Shown here: positions 1 to 7,145 of the stretch, one piece after another
How the letters are laid out: every line of letters begins with the position of its first letter
Numbering within the stretch: position 1 is the first letter of the stretch
Origin: JANXVV01 sp038230975
GTDB lineage: Bacteria; Planctomycetota; Phycisphaerae; Tepidisphaerales; Tepidisphaeraceae
DNA length: 14,338 nucleotides
Assembly: GCA_038230975.1 (NCBI GenBank)
Contig: JBBRMF010000125.1
Location: forward strand, 1 to 14,338
Direction of reading: 5' to 3'
Notes under the pieces: generated by a model
The model's database searches: none
What the model was told of the DNA's origin: nothing
Seen by the model: only the letters and a program-made list of their open reading frames with translations
Made by a program: the position numbers and the translations under genes

Positions 1-139
1 ACAAAACCCGATCAGTTCCAGCGGTAAGCTCGCCTTGTTGCCACCTCTGAAATACATTGTCCTGGCAGCTATTCTCATTGGGGTCATCCTCGATTTCAAA
101 CTCAAACGTCGTCCCATCGCCGAGACGGGAGGCATTTGA
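1..139 (+). CDS. urtC: Urea ABC transporter permease UrtC, C-terminal end (partial)
   Basis: This is the last 45 codons of a gene that enters from the left; the reading frame starts at base 2 and ends with TGA at 137-139. The translated tail has one clear hydrophobic segment (about YIVLAAILIGVIL) followed by a basic cytoplasmic end (KLKRRP), as expected for the C-terminus of an inner-membrane permease. It overlaps the next gene, urtD, by one base (TGATG). In the conserved order urtABCDE the gene before urtD is urtC, one of two membrane subunits of the high-affinity urea importer. The call rests mainly on that position and on the transmembrane tail, because the diagnostic core of the protein lies outside the window. 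Confidence 0.75.
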   Translation, partial: QNPISSSGKLALLPPLKYIVLAAILIGVILDFKLKRRPIAETGGI

Positions 140-924
140 TGGTGGCCATGCCCGCTACAAACCTGCCTCCCGTGGACAGCGAGATGCTGGAACAGAACAT
201 CGTCGTACTGCGCGACGTGGTCGTCAGCTTCGACGGGTTTAAGGCATTGAATATCAATGATTTTCGAGTCGGTCGAAATGAACTTCGCGTCGTCATCGGC
301 CCCAACGGCGCGGGGAAAACCACACTTTGCGACGTCATCAGCGGCAAAACGCGGGTTGCCAGCGGGAAAGTTTATTTTAATCGAACGGAGACCACTCACC
401 TCGCCGACGTGGAAATTGCGCGGCGCGGCGTGGGTCGAAAATTTCAAACTCCCACCGTTTTTGACAGCCTGAGCGTTTTTGAGAATATGGAGTTGGCGCT
501 CCCCGGCCGTCGCAATGTTTTCCGAAACCTATTCGGTAACACCTACCCGGAACAGGCGGAAAGAATCCTTTCGATTTTAGACCGCGTGCGTCTGCTCGAT
601 GATCTAACCACACCGGCCAAATACCTGAGCCACGGTCAACGGCAATGGCTGGAAATCAGCATGCTGATCGTCGCCGACCCCAAGCTACTTCTCGTCGATG
701 AGCCCGCGGCGGGTCTAACCGATAAAGAGACTGAACTCACGGCTGAACTACTACTGGAACTAAAAGGCCGCCATACTTTGATCGTCATCGAGCACGACAT
801 GGAGTTCGTCCGACGCCTCAACTCGCGCGTTACGGTACTGGATAATGGTCAAGTTCTGGCCGACGGGACTCTGGAACAGGTGCAGGAAGATCCCGGAGTC
901 ATTGAAGCGTATTTGGGACGATGA
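139..924 (+). CDS. urtD: Urea ABC transporter ATP-binding protein UrtD
   Basis: One of the two ATPases that power uptake of urea through the UrtBC membrane pair; it acts at the cytoplasmic face of the inner membrane. The 261-residue protein has a complete nucleotide-binding domain: Walker A GPNGAGKTT at 54-62, signature LSHGQ at 163-167, Walker B LLLVDEP at about 183-189 and the switch histidine in EHDM at 219. The LSHGQRQWLEI form of the signature and the short C-terminal end (IEAYLGR) are typical of the LivG/UrtD branch. The ATG at 139 is chosen because it overlaps the urtC stop as TGATG, a usual sign of translational coupling; an in-frame TTG directly before it is less likely. It overlaps urtE by four bases. 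A general branched-chain amino-acid ATPase is the alternative, made unlikely by the adjacent urease genes. Confidence 0.92.
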   Translation: MVAMPATNLPPVDSEMLEQNIVVLRDVVVSFDGFKALNINDFRVGRNELRVVIGPNGAGKTTLCDVISGKTRVASGKVYFNRTETTHLADVEIARRGVGRKFQTPTVFDSLSVFENMELALPGRRNVFRNLFGNTYPEQAERILSILDRVRLLDDLTTPAKYLSHGQRQWLEISMLIVADPKLLLVDEPAAGLTDKETELTAELLLELKGRHTLIVIEHDMEFVRRLNSRVTVLDNGQVLADGTLEQVQEDPGVIEAYLGR

Positions 925-1637
925 GTGAATCACGAGGATCCATGCTGACGACCACCAACCTCAAATTCTCATACGGCATGGTTCAAGCCTTGCGCGGAAT
1001 CAATTTGACCGCCGAAAAAGGTCGAATGACTTGCGTAATGGGCCGCAATGGCGTCGGGAAAACCACATTGATGCGCACAATCATGGGGAGCTTGCGACAC
1101 AACGGTGGCAGCGTCAGTTTAGACGGCCGGGATATTGGTCATCTTCCTCCGAACAAGCGCGCCAAATCCGGAATTGCGCTTGTGCCGCAGGGCCGGCAGA
1201 TTTTCCCCAAGCTTTCGGTCGAAGAGAATCTGCGCATCGGACTGCAGGCACGAACAGACGGCAGCCGAGTCATTCCCGCAGAGCTCTACGATCTTTTTCC
1301 CATTCTCAAAACAATGTCGAAGCGGATGGGCGGTGACCTGTCCGGCGGGCAACAGCAGCAATTGGCAATCGCCCGGGCATTATGCGGGGAGCCGAAAGTT
1401 CTCCTGCTTGATGAACCGACCGAAGGCATTCAACCCAATATTATTCAACAGATCGGGCACATTCTCAGAAAGCTCGTTGATGAGCGGGGCATGACGATCG
1501 TGCTGGTTGAGCAGTACCTCGACTTCGTTCGCGAGTTCGGCCAGAAATTCTACGTCTTGAATCGCGGCAATGTCGTCGCGGAAGGAAACACCGAGAACCT
1601 GACTGAAGCGATCGTGGACCAGCACTTGAGCGTCTAA
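921..1637 (+). CDS. urtE: Urea ABC transporter ATP-binding protein UrtE
   Basis: Second ATPase of the urea importer, paired with UrtD. The 238-residue protein carries Walker A GRNGVGKT at 41-48, signature LSGGQQQQ starting at residue 140, Walker B LLLDEPTEGIQP from residue 161 and the EQYLDF segment at 198-203; the last two strings are characteristic of UrtE compared with LivF. The chosen start overlaps the urtD stop as ATGA (921-924). A second in-frame ATG at 942 would give a protein seven residues shorter whose start agrees better with the usual family N-terminus, so the exact start is uncertain. It lies 25 bases before the nickel permease gene, so one transcript from the urt genes into the urease genes is possible. 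Confidence 0.92.
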   Translation: MSESRGSMLTTTNLKFSYGMVQALRGINLTAEKGRMTCVMGRNGVGKTTLMRTIMGSLRHNGGSVSLDGRDIGHLPPNKRAKSGIALVPQGRQIFPKLSVEENLRIGLQARTDGSRVIPAELYDLFPILKTMSKRMGGDLSGGQQQQLAIARALCGEPKVLLLDEPTEGIQPNIIQQIGHILRKLVDERGMTIVLVEQYLDFVREFGQKFYVLNRGNVVAEGNTENLTEAIVDQHLSV

Positions 1638-1662
1638 CGATTCTTTTTTTGAAAGGATTCAG

Positions 1663-2250
1663 ATGAAGTACCTTAACTGTCTCGCGGTTTTGATCGCAAT
1701 GATCGTGATCGCTCCAAGCGCAATGGCACATCCGGGGCACGAAAGTCATTCGGGGTTTGTCGCCGGATGGACCCATCCATTTTCAGGCCTCGATCATATT
1801 TTGGCGATGATTGCCGTGGGACTCCTGGCGGGGCAACGCGGTGGACGATCTATTTGGCTCTTGCCATTAACTTTTATCGTATCAATGGTCCTCGGAGGAT
1901 GGATGTCCGTTGCGGGTGTCTCGGTACCTTTAGTTGAACCAGGGATCATGGCTTCGGTCGTCGTGCTTGCCGCACTGGTCGGCCTTGCGACATCCGTTCC
2001 ACCTTCGGCACTGATGGTGCTTCCCGGGCTTTTCGCAGTCTTTCACGGCTATGCACACATGACCGAAATAAATATCGGCGCATCTCCGGCGCGCTATGCG
2101 ATTGGCTTCATACTGGCAACTGCGACGCTTCATGCGACAGGAATTGGTGTCGGGTGGATGTCGAGCCGTTTTGCGTCATTGGCATTCACCCGATTCGCCG
2201 GCGCGGCCATCGCTTGCTGTGGTGTGCTTCTGTTCGCTCATGTATTGTGA
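1663..2250 (+). CDS. HupE/UreJ-family nickel permease
   Basis: Predicted inner-membrane carrier that brings nickel into the cell, here presumably for the urease metallocentre. The 195-residue protein begins with a signal-like hydrophobic segment ending in SAMA, after which the mature form would start with the family motif HPGH (residues 23-26). A second metal-binding patch, H38 followed by GLDHILAM with D44 and H45, matches the HupE/UreJ signature. The rest consists of roughly six hydrophobic segments. A purine-rich ribosome-binding site (GAAAGGA) precedes the ATG. It stands between urtE and ureD, which fits the UreJ role better than the hydrogenase-linked HupE role; no hydrogenase gene is visible. 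The substrate is inferred from family and context. Confidence 0.85.
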   Translation: MKYLNCLAVLIAMIVIAPSAMAHPGHESHSGFVAGWTHPFSGLDHILAMIAVGLLAGQRGGRSIWLLPLTFIVSMVLGGWMSVAGVSVPLVEPGIMASVVVLAALVGLATSVPPSALMVLPGLFAVFHGYAHMTEINIGASPARYAIGFILATATLHATGIGVGWMSSRFASLAFTRFAGAAIACCGVLLFAHVL

Positions 2251-2257
2251 CCTTGCA

Positions 2258-3124
2258 ATGCGGCCAACCGAAACCCCTTATGCACAACTTCCACTGGTCA
2301 ATCCTTCGCCAAGAGCAGGCATGGGCTACGTTGTGCTGGAACAGATTGATGGCCGGACCGTTCCATTACGTCTTCGCGCCACGAGCCCGCTCAAGCTGCT
2401 GACCCCCCGCCGCCGTTCGCGCGCGGCCTGGGTCATTGCGAGTAGTTACGGAGGCGGATTGGTCGCCGGCGACGCCATCGAAATGGAAATTCACGCGGGT
2501 CACGATACAACGCTTTTTCTGGGTACGCAGGCGTCTACCAAAATCTATCGCTCGACCAGCGGGCAATCCTGCCGGCAAACTATATCGCTTACCGCGGAAG
2601 CCGGGTCGTTGTGTGTCATCGCGCCGGATCCGATCACGCCCTACGCCGGATCGGTATACGAACAGAAGCAGCATATCCAGTTGGCCGACGGTGCCTCGCT
2701 CGTCCTGGTAGATTGGCTAACAGCGGGCCGATCGGCCTGCGGTGAACAGTGGGATTTTTCGCGCTATGAAAGTCGCACAAACGTCTTCGTGGCTGGTGAA
2801 CAGGTGATCCGCGAGGCATTGCTTTTGGACTCGGCTGATGGCCCGCTGGATAGCGTTTGTCGCACTGGCAATTTCGGTTGCTTCGCCACGGCGCTTTTGA
2901 TCGGCCCCGCCGTGGAGGCAAAGGCGAAATCGTTAGCGGCTGAGATTGCTTCCGCGCCTGCGCGCCGGGGTGCCACGTTTCATTTTGCGGGCAGCCCGAT
3001 CGCAGGCGGGCTACTGCTTCGTATCGCCGGTCCCGGGCCGGAGATCGTTGGACGCTGGTTGCGGAATCAATTGGCGTTCATCGGTGATTTATTCGGGGAA
3101 AACCCCTGGGCTCGTACCTGGTAA
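2258..3124 (+). CDS. ureD: Urease accessory protein UreD (UreH)
   Basis: Cytoplasmic scaffold that binds the urease apoprotein and, with UreF and UreG, allows nickel delivery to the active site. The sequence shows the family landmarks in order: SPLKLLTPRRR near the N-terminus, SSYGGGLVAGD, LGTQASTKIYRS, PDPITPYAGSVYEQ, then VDWLTAGRSACGEQW. From ATG 2258 the protein is 288 residues, a normal length. Upstream in-frame starts exist: ATG 2240 would overlap the permease gene by 11 bases, and a start near 2096 would run deep inside it and add a basic, unrelated N-terminus. No strong ribosome-binding site separates 2240 from 2258. It is directly followed by the urease structural genes. UreE, UreF and UreG are not in the window and must be encoded elsewhere if the enzyme is active. 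Confidence 0.92.
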   Translation: MRPTETPYAQLPLVNPSPRAGMGYVVLEQIDGRTVPLRLRATSPLKLLTPRRRSRAAWVIASSYGGGLVAGDAIEMEIHAGHDTTLFLGTQASTKIYRSTSGQSCRQTISLTAEAGSLCVIAPDPITPYAGSVYEQKQHIQLADGASLVLVDWLTAGRSACGEQWDFSRYESRTNVFVAGEQVIREALLLDSADGPLDSVCRTGNFGCFATALLIGPAVEAKAKSLAAEIASAPARRGATFHFAGSPIAGGLLLRIAGPGPEIVGRWLRNQLAFIGDLFGENPWARTW

Positions 3125-3148
3125 TAAGCCTTCTGGCTGGAGATTGAC

Positions 3149-3907
3149 ATGCACCTTTCACCGCGCGACATCGACAAACTACTGCTTCACAATGCGGGTT
3201 ATCTCGCTCAAAAGCGGTTGGCCCGAGGACTGCGGCTGAACTACCCCGAGAGCGTTGCCCTGATCGCCACGCAGATTCTCGAATTCATCCGCGACGGAAA
3301 ACGCGTGGCAGAATTGATGGACCTCGGCCGTCGCTTGCTCGGCCGTCGTCAGGTGATGAGCGGCGTATCTGAAATGGTTGCCGACGTGCAGGTTGAAGGT
3401 ACTTTCCCGGATGGAACGAAGCTGGTAACGGTACACCATCCGATCGCCGACACCAACGGCGATCTCACGCTCGCGCTATATGGTAGCTTCCTGCCCGTAC
3501 CTTCACTGGAGATGTTCCAAGATGTAGAACAAATGGAATCTCCAGGTGCATACGACACTTTGCCCGGCGAACTCACATTGAACGAAGGTCGAGAATCAGT
3601 GGAACTCGAGGTGTCCAATCTCGGTGATCGACCCATACAGGTAGGCAGCCATTTTCACTTTGTGGAGACGAACGCCTCGCTTCGTTTTGATCGGAGCAAG
3701 GCGTATGGGAAGCGGCTGGATATTCCCGCCGGAACAGCCGTACGATTTGAACCCGGAGATAGCAAGACCGTGCGGCTCGTCGACATTGCCGGTACTAAAA
3801 CCATTCGCGGCGGCAATGCGATTGCCGATGGCCCGGTAAGTGAATCGGGGCGGAAAGAAGCGATGACACGGGTGAAGCAAATGAATTTTGCGAACTCGAT
3901 CTCTTAG
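3149..3907 (+). CDS. ureAB: Urease gamma-beta fusion subunit
   Basis: Non-catalytic structural part of urease (urea to ammonia and carbamate) that packs around the UreC active-site subunit. One 252-residue protein holds both small subunits: a gamma domain at residues 1-100 (start MHLSPRDIDKLLLHNAG, end DGTKLVTVHHPI) and a beta domain from about 137 (LPGELTLNEG, then NLGDRPIQVGSHFHF, GKRLDIPAGTAVRFEPG). Fusion of these two is known, for example in Helicobacter UreA. Here the linker at about 101-136 looks long and contains a segment I do not recognise. A ribosome-binding site GGAG at 3139-3142 lies six bases before the ATG. The stop is only two bases from the end of a convergent lipoprotein gene, so ureAB and ureC are not contiguous. 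Confidence 0.95.
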   Translation: MHLSPRDIDKLLLHNAGYLAQKRLARGLRLNYPESVALIATQILEFIRDGKRVAELMDLGRRLLGRRQVMSGVSEMVADVQVEGTFPDGTKLVTVHHPIADTNGDLTLALYGSFLPVPSLEMFQDVEQMESPGAYDTLPGELTLNEGRESVELEVSNLGDRPIQVGSHFHFVETNASLRFDRSKAYGKRLDIPAGTAVRFEPGDSKTVRLVDIAGTKTIRGGNAIADGPVSESGRKEAMTRVKQMNFANSIS

Positions 3908-3909
3908 TT

Positions 3910-4188
3910 TTATTTTTCGCGTTTGAGCCGTTCGATTTCGGCCTGCAACGCCTTTTGTTGAGATTCGAGATTCTCGATTCGTTGCTGCTGAGCAATTTCC
4001 TTGGTGGTTGGCCCCGTCGGCACGTTGCGAACGGATTCGGGTGGGGTCAGATTAGGTTCGGAGGCGACGACGAAATTGCCTTGATTGCCGCCACCGACAA
4101 TCACCGCTCGGTCACGCCGATTGGTACAAGCGCCGCTCAATAAGAGCGCGATTAGAAAAACAGAACGCACCGTTGAAAGCATTGTCAT
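3910..4188 (-). CDS. Small putative lipoprotein with C-terminal coiled coil
   Basis: I do not recognise a family. The 92-residue product starts with a basic N-terminus and a hydrophobic stretch (VFLIALLLSGAC), giving a signal peptide with a lipobox-like end at Cys21; serine at -3 is not the preferred residue. A glycine- and proline-rich middle follows, and residues 63-92 form a short heptad-like helix rich in Gln, Glu, Lys and Leu. The start at 4188 has GGAG six bases upstream on the minus strand. The gene lies on the strand opposite to the urease genes, ending 2 bases after ureAB and diverging from ureC with only 49 bases between the starts. A clean signal peptide and ribosome-binding site make it likely to be real. 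Function unknown; localisation to a membrane is inferred. Confidence 0.65.
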   Translation of the reverse strand: MTMLSTVRSVFLIALLLSGACTNRRDRAVIVGGGNQGNFVVASEPNLTPPESVRNVPTGPTTKEIAQQQRIENLESQQKALQAEIERLKREK

Positions 4189-4224
4189 TCGTATCTCCAG
4201 GGACAGAGGCAGTGACTGGTTGTT

Positions 4225-4229
4225 GGGAG
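4225..4229 (+). promoter_or_regulatory. Ribosome-binding site of ureC
   Basis: GGGAG lies eight bases before the ATG at 4238 and fixes the start of UreC, whose N-terminus (MASRISRAAYADIYGPT) agrees with the family. The 49-base region between the divergent starts of ureC and the small lipoprotein would have to hold any separate ureC promoter; I see no convincing -35/-10 pair there. Confidence 0.6.
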
Positions 4230-4237
4230 TGTAGCAT

Positions 4238-5947
4238 ATGGCATCAAGAATCTCACGGGCCGCCTACGCGGACATTTACGGACCTACCACGGGTGATAAG
4301 GTTCGACTCGGCGACACGAGCCTCATCCTGGAAGTCGAGCGCGACTTTGCGGTCTATGGCGACGAATGCAAATTCGGGGGTGGCAAAACCATCCGCGAAG
4401 GAATGGGACAGGCAGCCGGTGTCGGCGATAAAGAGGCGCTCGATTGCATCATCACCAACGCATTGATTGTCGATTACACCGGTATCTACAAGGCTGATGT
4501 GGGAATCAAGGGTGGGAAGATTTCAGCTATTGGAAAGGCGGGCAATCCAGACGTGATGGCCGGAGTCACCCCTGAGATGATCGTCGGTGTAACCACTGAA
4601 GTCATCGCCGGTGAAGGCTTGATTCTGACCGCCGGCGGAGTTGACTCTCACATCCACTACATCTGCCCGCAACAAGCTTATGAGGCCATTGCTGCGGGAC
4701 TGACGACAATGGTCGGCGGCGGCACGGGGCCGGCCACCGGAACATGCGCCACCACCTGCACACCAGGCTCGCATTATCTGCGGATGATGCTTCAAGCGGT
4801 CGATGATCTACCGTTGAATTTCGGTTTTACCGGCAAGGGAAATACTTCTATGCCCGAAGGTCTGGCCGATCAGATTCTCGCGGGGGCCATGGGTCTGAAG
4901 CTACATGAGGACTGGGGTACCACGCCGGCCGCTATCGATTGCTGTCTGAAGGTTGCCGATGAATATGACATTCAGGTGACGATCCATACGGATACATTGA
5001 ATGAGAGTGGATTCGTCGAAGCGAGCATCGCTGCGTTCAAAGGTCGAACGATTCATACCTACCACAGCGAAGGCGCTGGAGGTGGACATGCCCCGGATAT
5101 TCTTCGAGTGTGTGGCGAGCCGAATGTCCTGCCATCTTCGACCAATCCCACGCGACCTTACACGGTGAACACGCTCGATGAGCATCTGGATATGTTGATG
5201 GTCTGTCATCACCTGGATAGCAATCTGCCGGAGGATGTGGCCTTCGCGGAAAGCCGGATTCGCGGCGAGACGATTGCCGCTGAGGATATCCTGCATGATC
5301 TGGGGGCGATCAGCATGATCAGTTCTGACTCACAGGCAATGGGCCGGATCGGTGAAGTCATCACTCGCACATGGCAAACTGCCGACAAGATGAAGCAACA
5401 GCGCGGCCCGCTGCCGGGTGAGGTGGGTGATAACGACAATCTACGCATCCGCCGCTACATCGCCAAGTACACAATCAACCCGGCGATTGCGCATGGGTTT
5501 GGTCATCTAGTCGGCTCGATTGAAGTTGGCAAGTTGGCGGATTTGGTTTTGTGGAAACCGGCATTCTTTGGATCCAAGCCCGAACTGGTCATCAAAGGGG
5601 GAACGATCGCGTGGGCGCAAATGGGAGACCCGAACGCGTCGATCCCGACGCCGCAACCGGTGTACATGCGACCGATGTTTGGCGCATTCGGAAAAGCCGC
5701 CGCCCCCATCTCGCTGGCACTGGTCAGCGCGGCCTCGTTGCCGATAGTCAACTCTTATGGGCTTCGGAAACAGATTTCGCCCGTAAAGAATTGTCGATCA
5801 ATCGGCAAGAAAGATATGAAACTAAACGATGCGACACCAAAGATTGAAGTCGATGCCGAGACGTATCGAGTGACGGCGGATGGCATACATTTAACCTGCG
5901 CACCGGCGGAAGTGTTGCCATTGGCGCAGCGGTATTCGTTGTTTTGA
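4238..5947 (+). CDS. ureC: Urease alpha (catalytic) subunit UreC
   Basis: Nickel enzyme that hydrolyses urea to ammonia and carbamate in the cytoplasm. The 569-residue length is normal. All expected active-site residues can be placed: nickel ligands H138 and H140 (SHIHYICPQ), the lysine to be carbamylated K221 (GLKLHEDWGTTP), H250, H276 and D364 (SSDSQAMGR), and on the mobile flap C323 and H324 (MVCHHLD) with R340. They sit at a constant offset of four from the Klebsiella numbering (134, 136, 217, 246, 272, 360, 319, 320, 336), so no core insertion or deletion is present. The C-terminus ends in the usual CAPAEVLPLAQRYSLF. The gene is separated from ureAB by an opposite-strand lipoprotein gene, so it may need its own promoter or read-through. 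Nothing suggests loss of activity. Confidence 0.98.
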   Translation: MASRISRAAYADIYGPTTGDKVRLGDTSLILEVERDFAVYGDECKFGGGKTIREGMGQAAGVGDKEALDCIITNALIVDYTGIYKADVGIKGGKISAIGKAGNPDVMAGVTPEMIVGVTTEVIAGEGLILTAGGVDSHIHYICPQQAYEAIAAGLTTMVGGGTGPATGTCATTCTPGSHYLRMMLQAVDDLPLNFGFTGKGNTSMPEGLADQILAGAMGLKLHEDWGTTPAAIDCCLKVADEYDIQVTIHTDTLNESGFVEASIAAFKGRTIHTYHSEGAGGGHAPDILRVCGEPNVLPSSTNPTRPYTVNTLDEHLDMLMVCHHLDSNLPEDVAFAESRIRGETIAAEDILHDLGAISMISSDSQAMGRIGEVITRTWQTADKMKQQRGPLPGEVGDNDNLRIRRYIAKYTINPAIAHGFGHLVGSIEVGKLADLVLWKPAFFGSKPELVIKGGTIAWAQMGDPNASIPTPQPVYMRPMFGAFGKAAAPISLALVSAASLPIVNSYGLRKQISPVKNCRSIGKKDMKLNDATPKIEVDAETYRVTADGIHLTCAPAEVLPLAQRYSLF

Positions 5948-6067
5948 AATCTATTTTGCTGCGTGAAGCCCGCGGGGTTACTCCTCAACTACCTCTCAAT
6001 TCCGCCGATAACTAACAGAGACGATCTAACCTTGGACCAAACTCTGTTCGGAAAGGCTGTACCGCGT
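5948..6067 (+). other. Short intergenic stretch between ureC and the UPF0316 gene
   Basis: This 120-base gap is the longest uncoded part of the plus-strand block. I see no terminator hairpin after ureC and no convincing sigma-70 promoter, so read-through from ureC is the simplest reading. Confidence 0.4.
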
Positions 6068-6604
6068 ATGAACTGGATGATCCTGTTCACTTGCTTGCTG
6101 ATCGCATTGGCTCGAATTGCGGATGTAACATTGGATACACTGCGCACGGCGGCAGTGGTACAGGGCCGCCGTTGTTTCGCGGCGAGCCTCGGTTTTATCG
6201 GCTCGATGATCTATATCCTGGCGATCTCCAAAGTATTGCAGCACCTCGATCATTGGGGATATGCGGTTGCGTATGGAATCGGTTTTGCAGTGGGAAATTT
6301 TCTGGGCATCACGATCGAACGACGGCTTGCGCTGGGTGAGCAAATCGTTTTAATCTTCACGCGTGAAGGGGAAATGCTGGCAGAAGCGCTGCGAACATTT
6401 GATTATCGGGTCACGGAGTTTCAAGGCCGTGGCAGGGATGGGGCTGTGACTGCGTTGTACATCGAAGTACCGCGTAGACATGCCAGGAAAGTCGTGGAGA
6501 ATGCCCGGCAGATCGACGCGAAATGCTTCTATATGATTCATGACGTTCGGCTGGCACGGGCAGCCACTTGCTCGGACCCGACGAGAATGAGAATTGCGGC
6601 ATAG
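6068..6604 (+). CDS. UPF0316 membrane protein (DUF5698 plus DUF2179)
   Basis: Conserved membrane protein without an assigned function. The 178-residue product has an N-terminal membrane part with about three hydrophobic segments (MILFTCLLIALARIA; GFIGSMIYILAISKV; YAVAYGIGFAVGNFLG) containing the family string DVTLDTLRTAAVVQGRR, then a cytoplasmic C-terminal DUF2179 domain from about IERRLALGE through GRGRDGAVTALYIEVPRR to CFYMIHDVR. The start at 6068 is chosen because the conserved region begins there; the open frame continues upstream to 5963 but that extension has no family character. A GGAAAGG stretch at 6050-6055 is a rather distant ribosome-binding site. It lies 120 bases after ureC on the same strand. 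A link with urea metabolism is possible only by position. Confidence 0.85.
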   Translation: MNWMILFTCLLIALARIADVTLDTLRTAAVVQGRRCFAASLGFIGSMIYILAISKVLQHLDHWGYAVAYGIGFAVGNFLGITIERRLALGEQIVLIFTREGEMLAEALRTFDYRVTEFQGRGRDGAVTALYIEVPRRHARKVVENARQIDAKCFYMIHDVRLARAATCSDPTRMRIAA

Positions 6605-6624
6605 GGCCTATTATGCCCGCTTTT
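6596..6624 (+). terminator. Candidate intrinsic terminator between convergent blocks
   Basis: The sequence GCGGCATA (6596-6603) can pair with TATGCCCGC (6612-6620), with one bulged base and an 8-base loop, followed directly by TTTT at 6621-6624. The stem begins inside the last codons of the UPF0316 gene and the T-run lies before the end of the convergent deaminase gene. It would stop plus-strand transcription. The T-run is short, so efficiency is uncertain. Confidence 0.5.
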
Positions 6625-6634
6625 CTGCCCGTTC

Positions 6635-7096
6635 CTACTTTGCCTTCGACGTGAATTCCGCGAACAACGGCACGCATTCTTCACGCAGAAACTCCTGAAT
6701 CAGAATCACCGGTTTTCGCATCATCGTCAACAGATCCGCCGCGCGAGGGCCGATGTCGAAAAGGCCGAACGGATCCTTATCCAGAATCGAAGCACCGAAG
6801 ATGGCAGTTTTGAAATTCGCCCAGTGAATGGCGCTAAAGCACATCGCGCACGGCTCGCAGGTGCAATAGATATCGCAGCCCGTGAGATCGGTCGTTTGTA
6901 AAAGGCGGCATGCTTCGCGAATGGCGGTGACTTCCGCATGGGCGGTCGCGTCGACACCGCCCGGTACGATGTTGTGGGAACTGCAGATCACCGCGCCGTT
7001 GCGAACGATCGCGGCACCGTAGGGATGATTGCCTTTCCCAATTCCCGCGCGCGCCGAGTCAATCGCCGACCGCATATGCTTTGCTTCAGGAATCAT
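6635..7096 (-). CDS. Nucleobase deaminase, guanine/cytidine deaminase superfamily
   Basis: Zinc hydrolase that removes an amino group from a heterocyclic base or similar amidine. The 153-residue protein shows the two superfamily motifs: HAE at 53-55 (zinc ligand His53, proton-shuttling Glu55) and CEPCAMC with zinc ligands Cys83 and Cys86. The spacing and the sequence CEPCAMCFSAIHWA resemble small guanine deaminases (GuaD type) more than tRNA-adenosine or free cytidine deaminases, but the C-terminal part that shapes the substrate pocket (SILDKDPFGLFDIGPRA) differs from the guanine deaminases I can recall. Some family members also deaminate the s-triazine ammeline. A GAGGTG ribosome-binding site precedes the ATG. 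It is the last gene of the minus-strand operon, 49 bases after the cupin gene. Substrate not determined. Confidence 0.8.
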   Translation of the reverse strand: MIPEAKHMRSAIDSARAGIGKGNHPYGAAIVRNGAVICSSHNIVPGGVDATAHAEVTAIREACRLLQTTDLTGCDIYCTCEPCAMCFSAIHWANFKTAIFGASILDKDPFGLFDIGPRAADLLTMMRKPVILIQEFLREECVPLFAEFTSKAK

Positions 7097-7145
7097 GCAA
7101 CACCTCGTCGGTAACGCGAGACGAGCTTTATAGCCGCATCAGTGT

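Noticed and set aside
1635..1650. Run of seven T after the urtE stop, as a possible terminator
   Set aside because: Only a weak 5-bp stem with a loop of more than 20 bases can form before it, and the run overlaps the region just before the ribosome-binding site of the next gene.
2096..2257. N-terminal extension of UreD upstream of 2258
   Set aside because: It lies within the nickel permease gene in another frame, its composition is unlike UreD, and the conserved protein begins later.
4901..5296. 131-residue open frame on the minus strand inside ureC
   Set aside because: It is antisense to highly conserved urease sequence, shows no family motif and no ribosome-binding site.
5963..6067. Upstream extension of the UPF0316 protein
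   Set aside because: The extra 35 residues have no family similarity and would precede the first membrane segment; the ATG at 6068 fits better.
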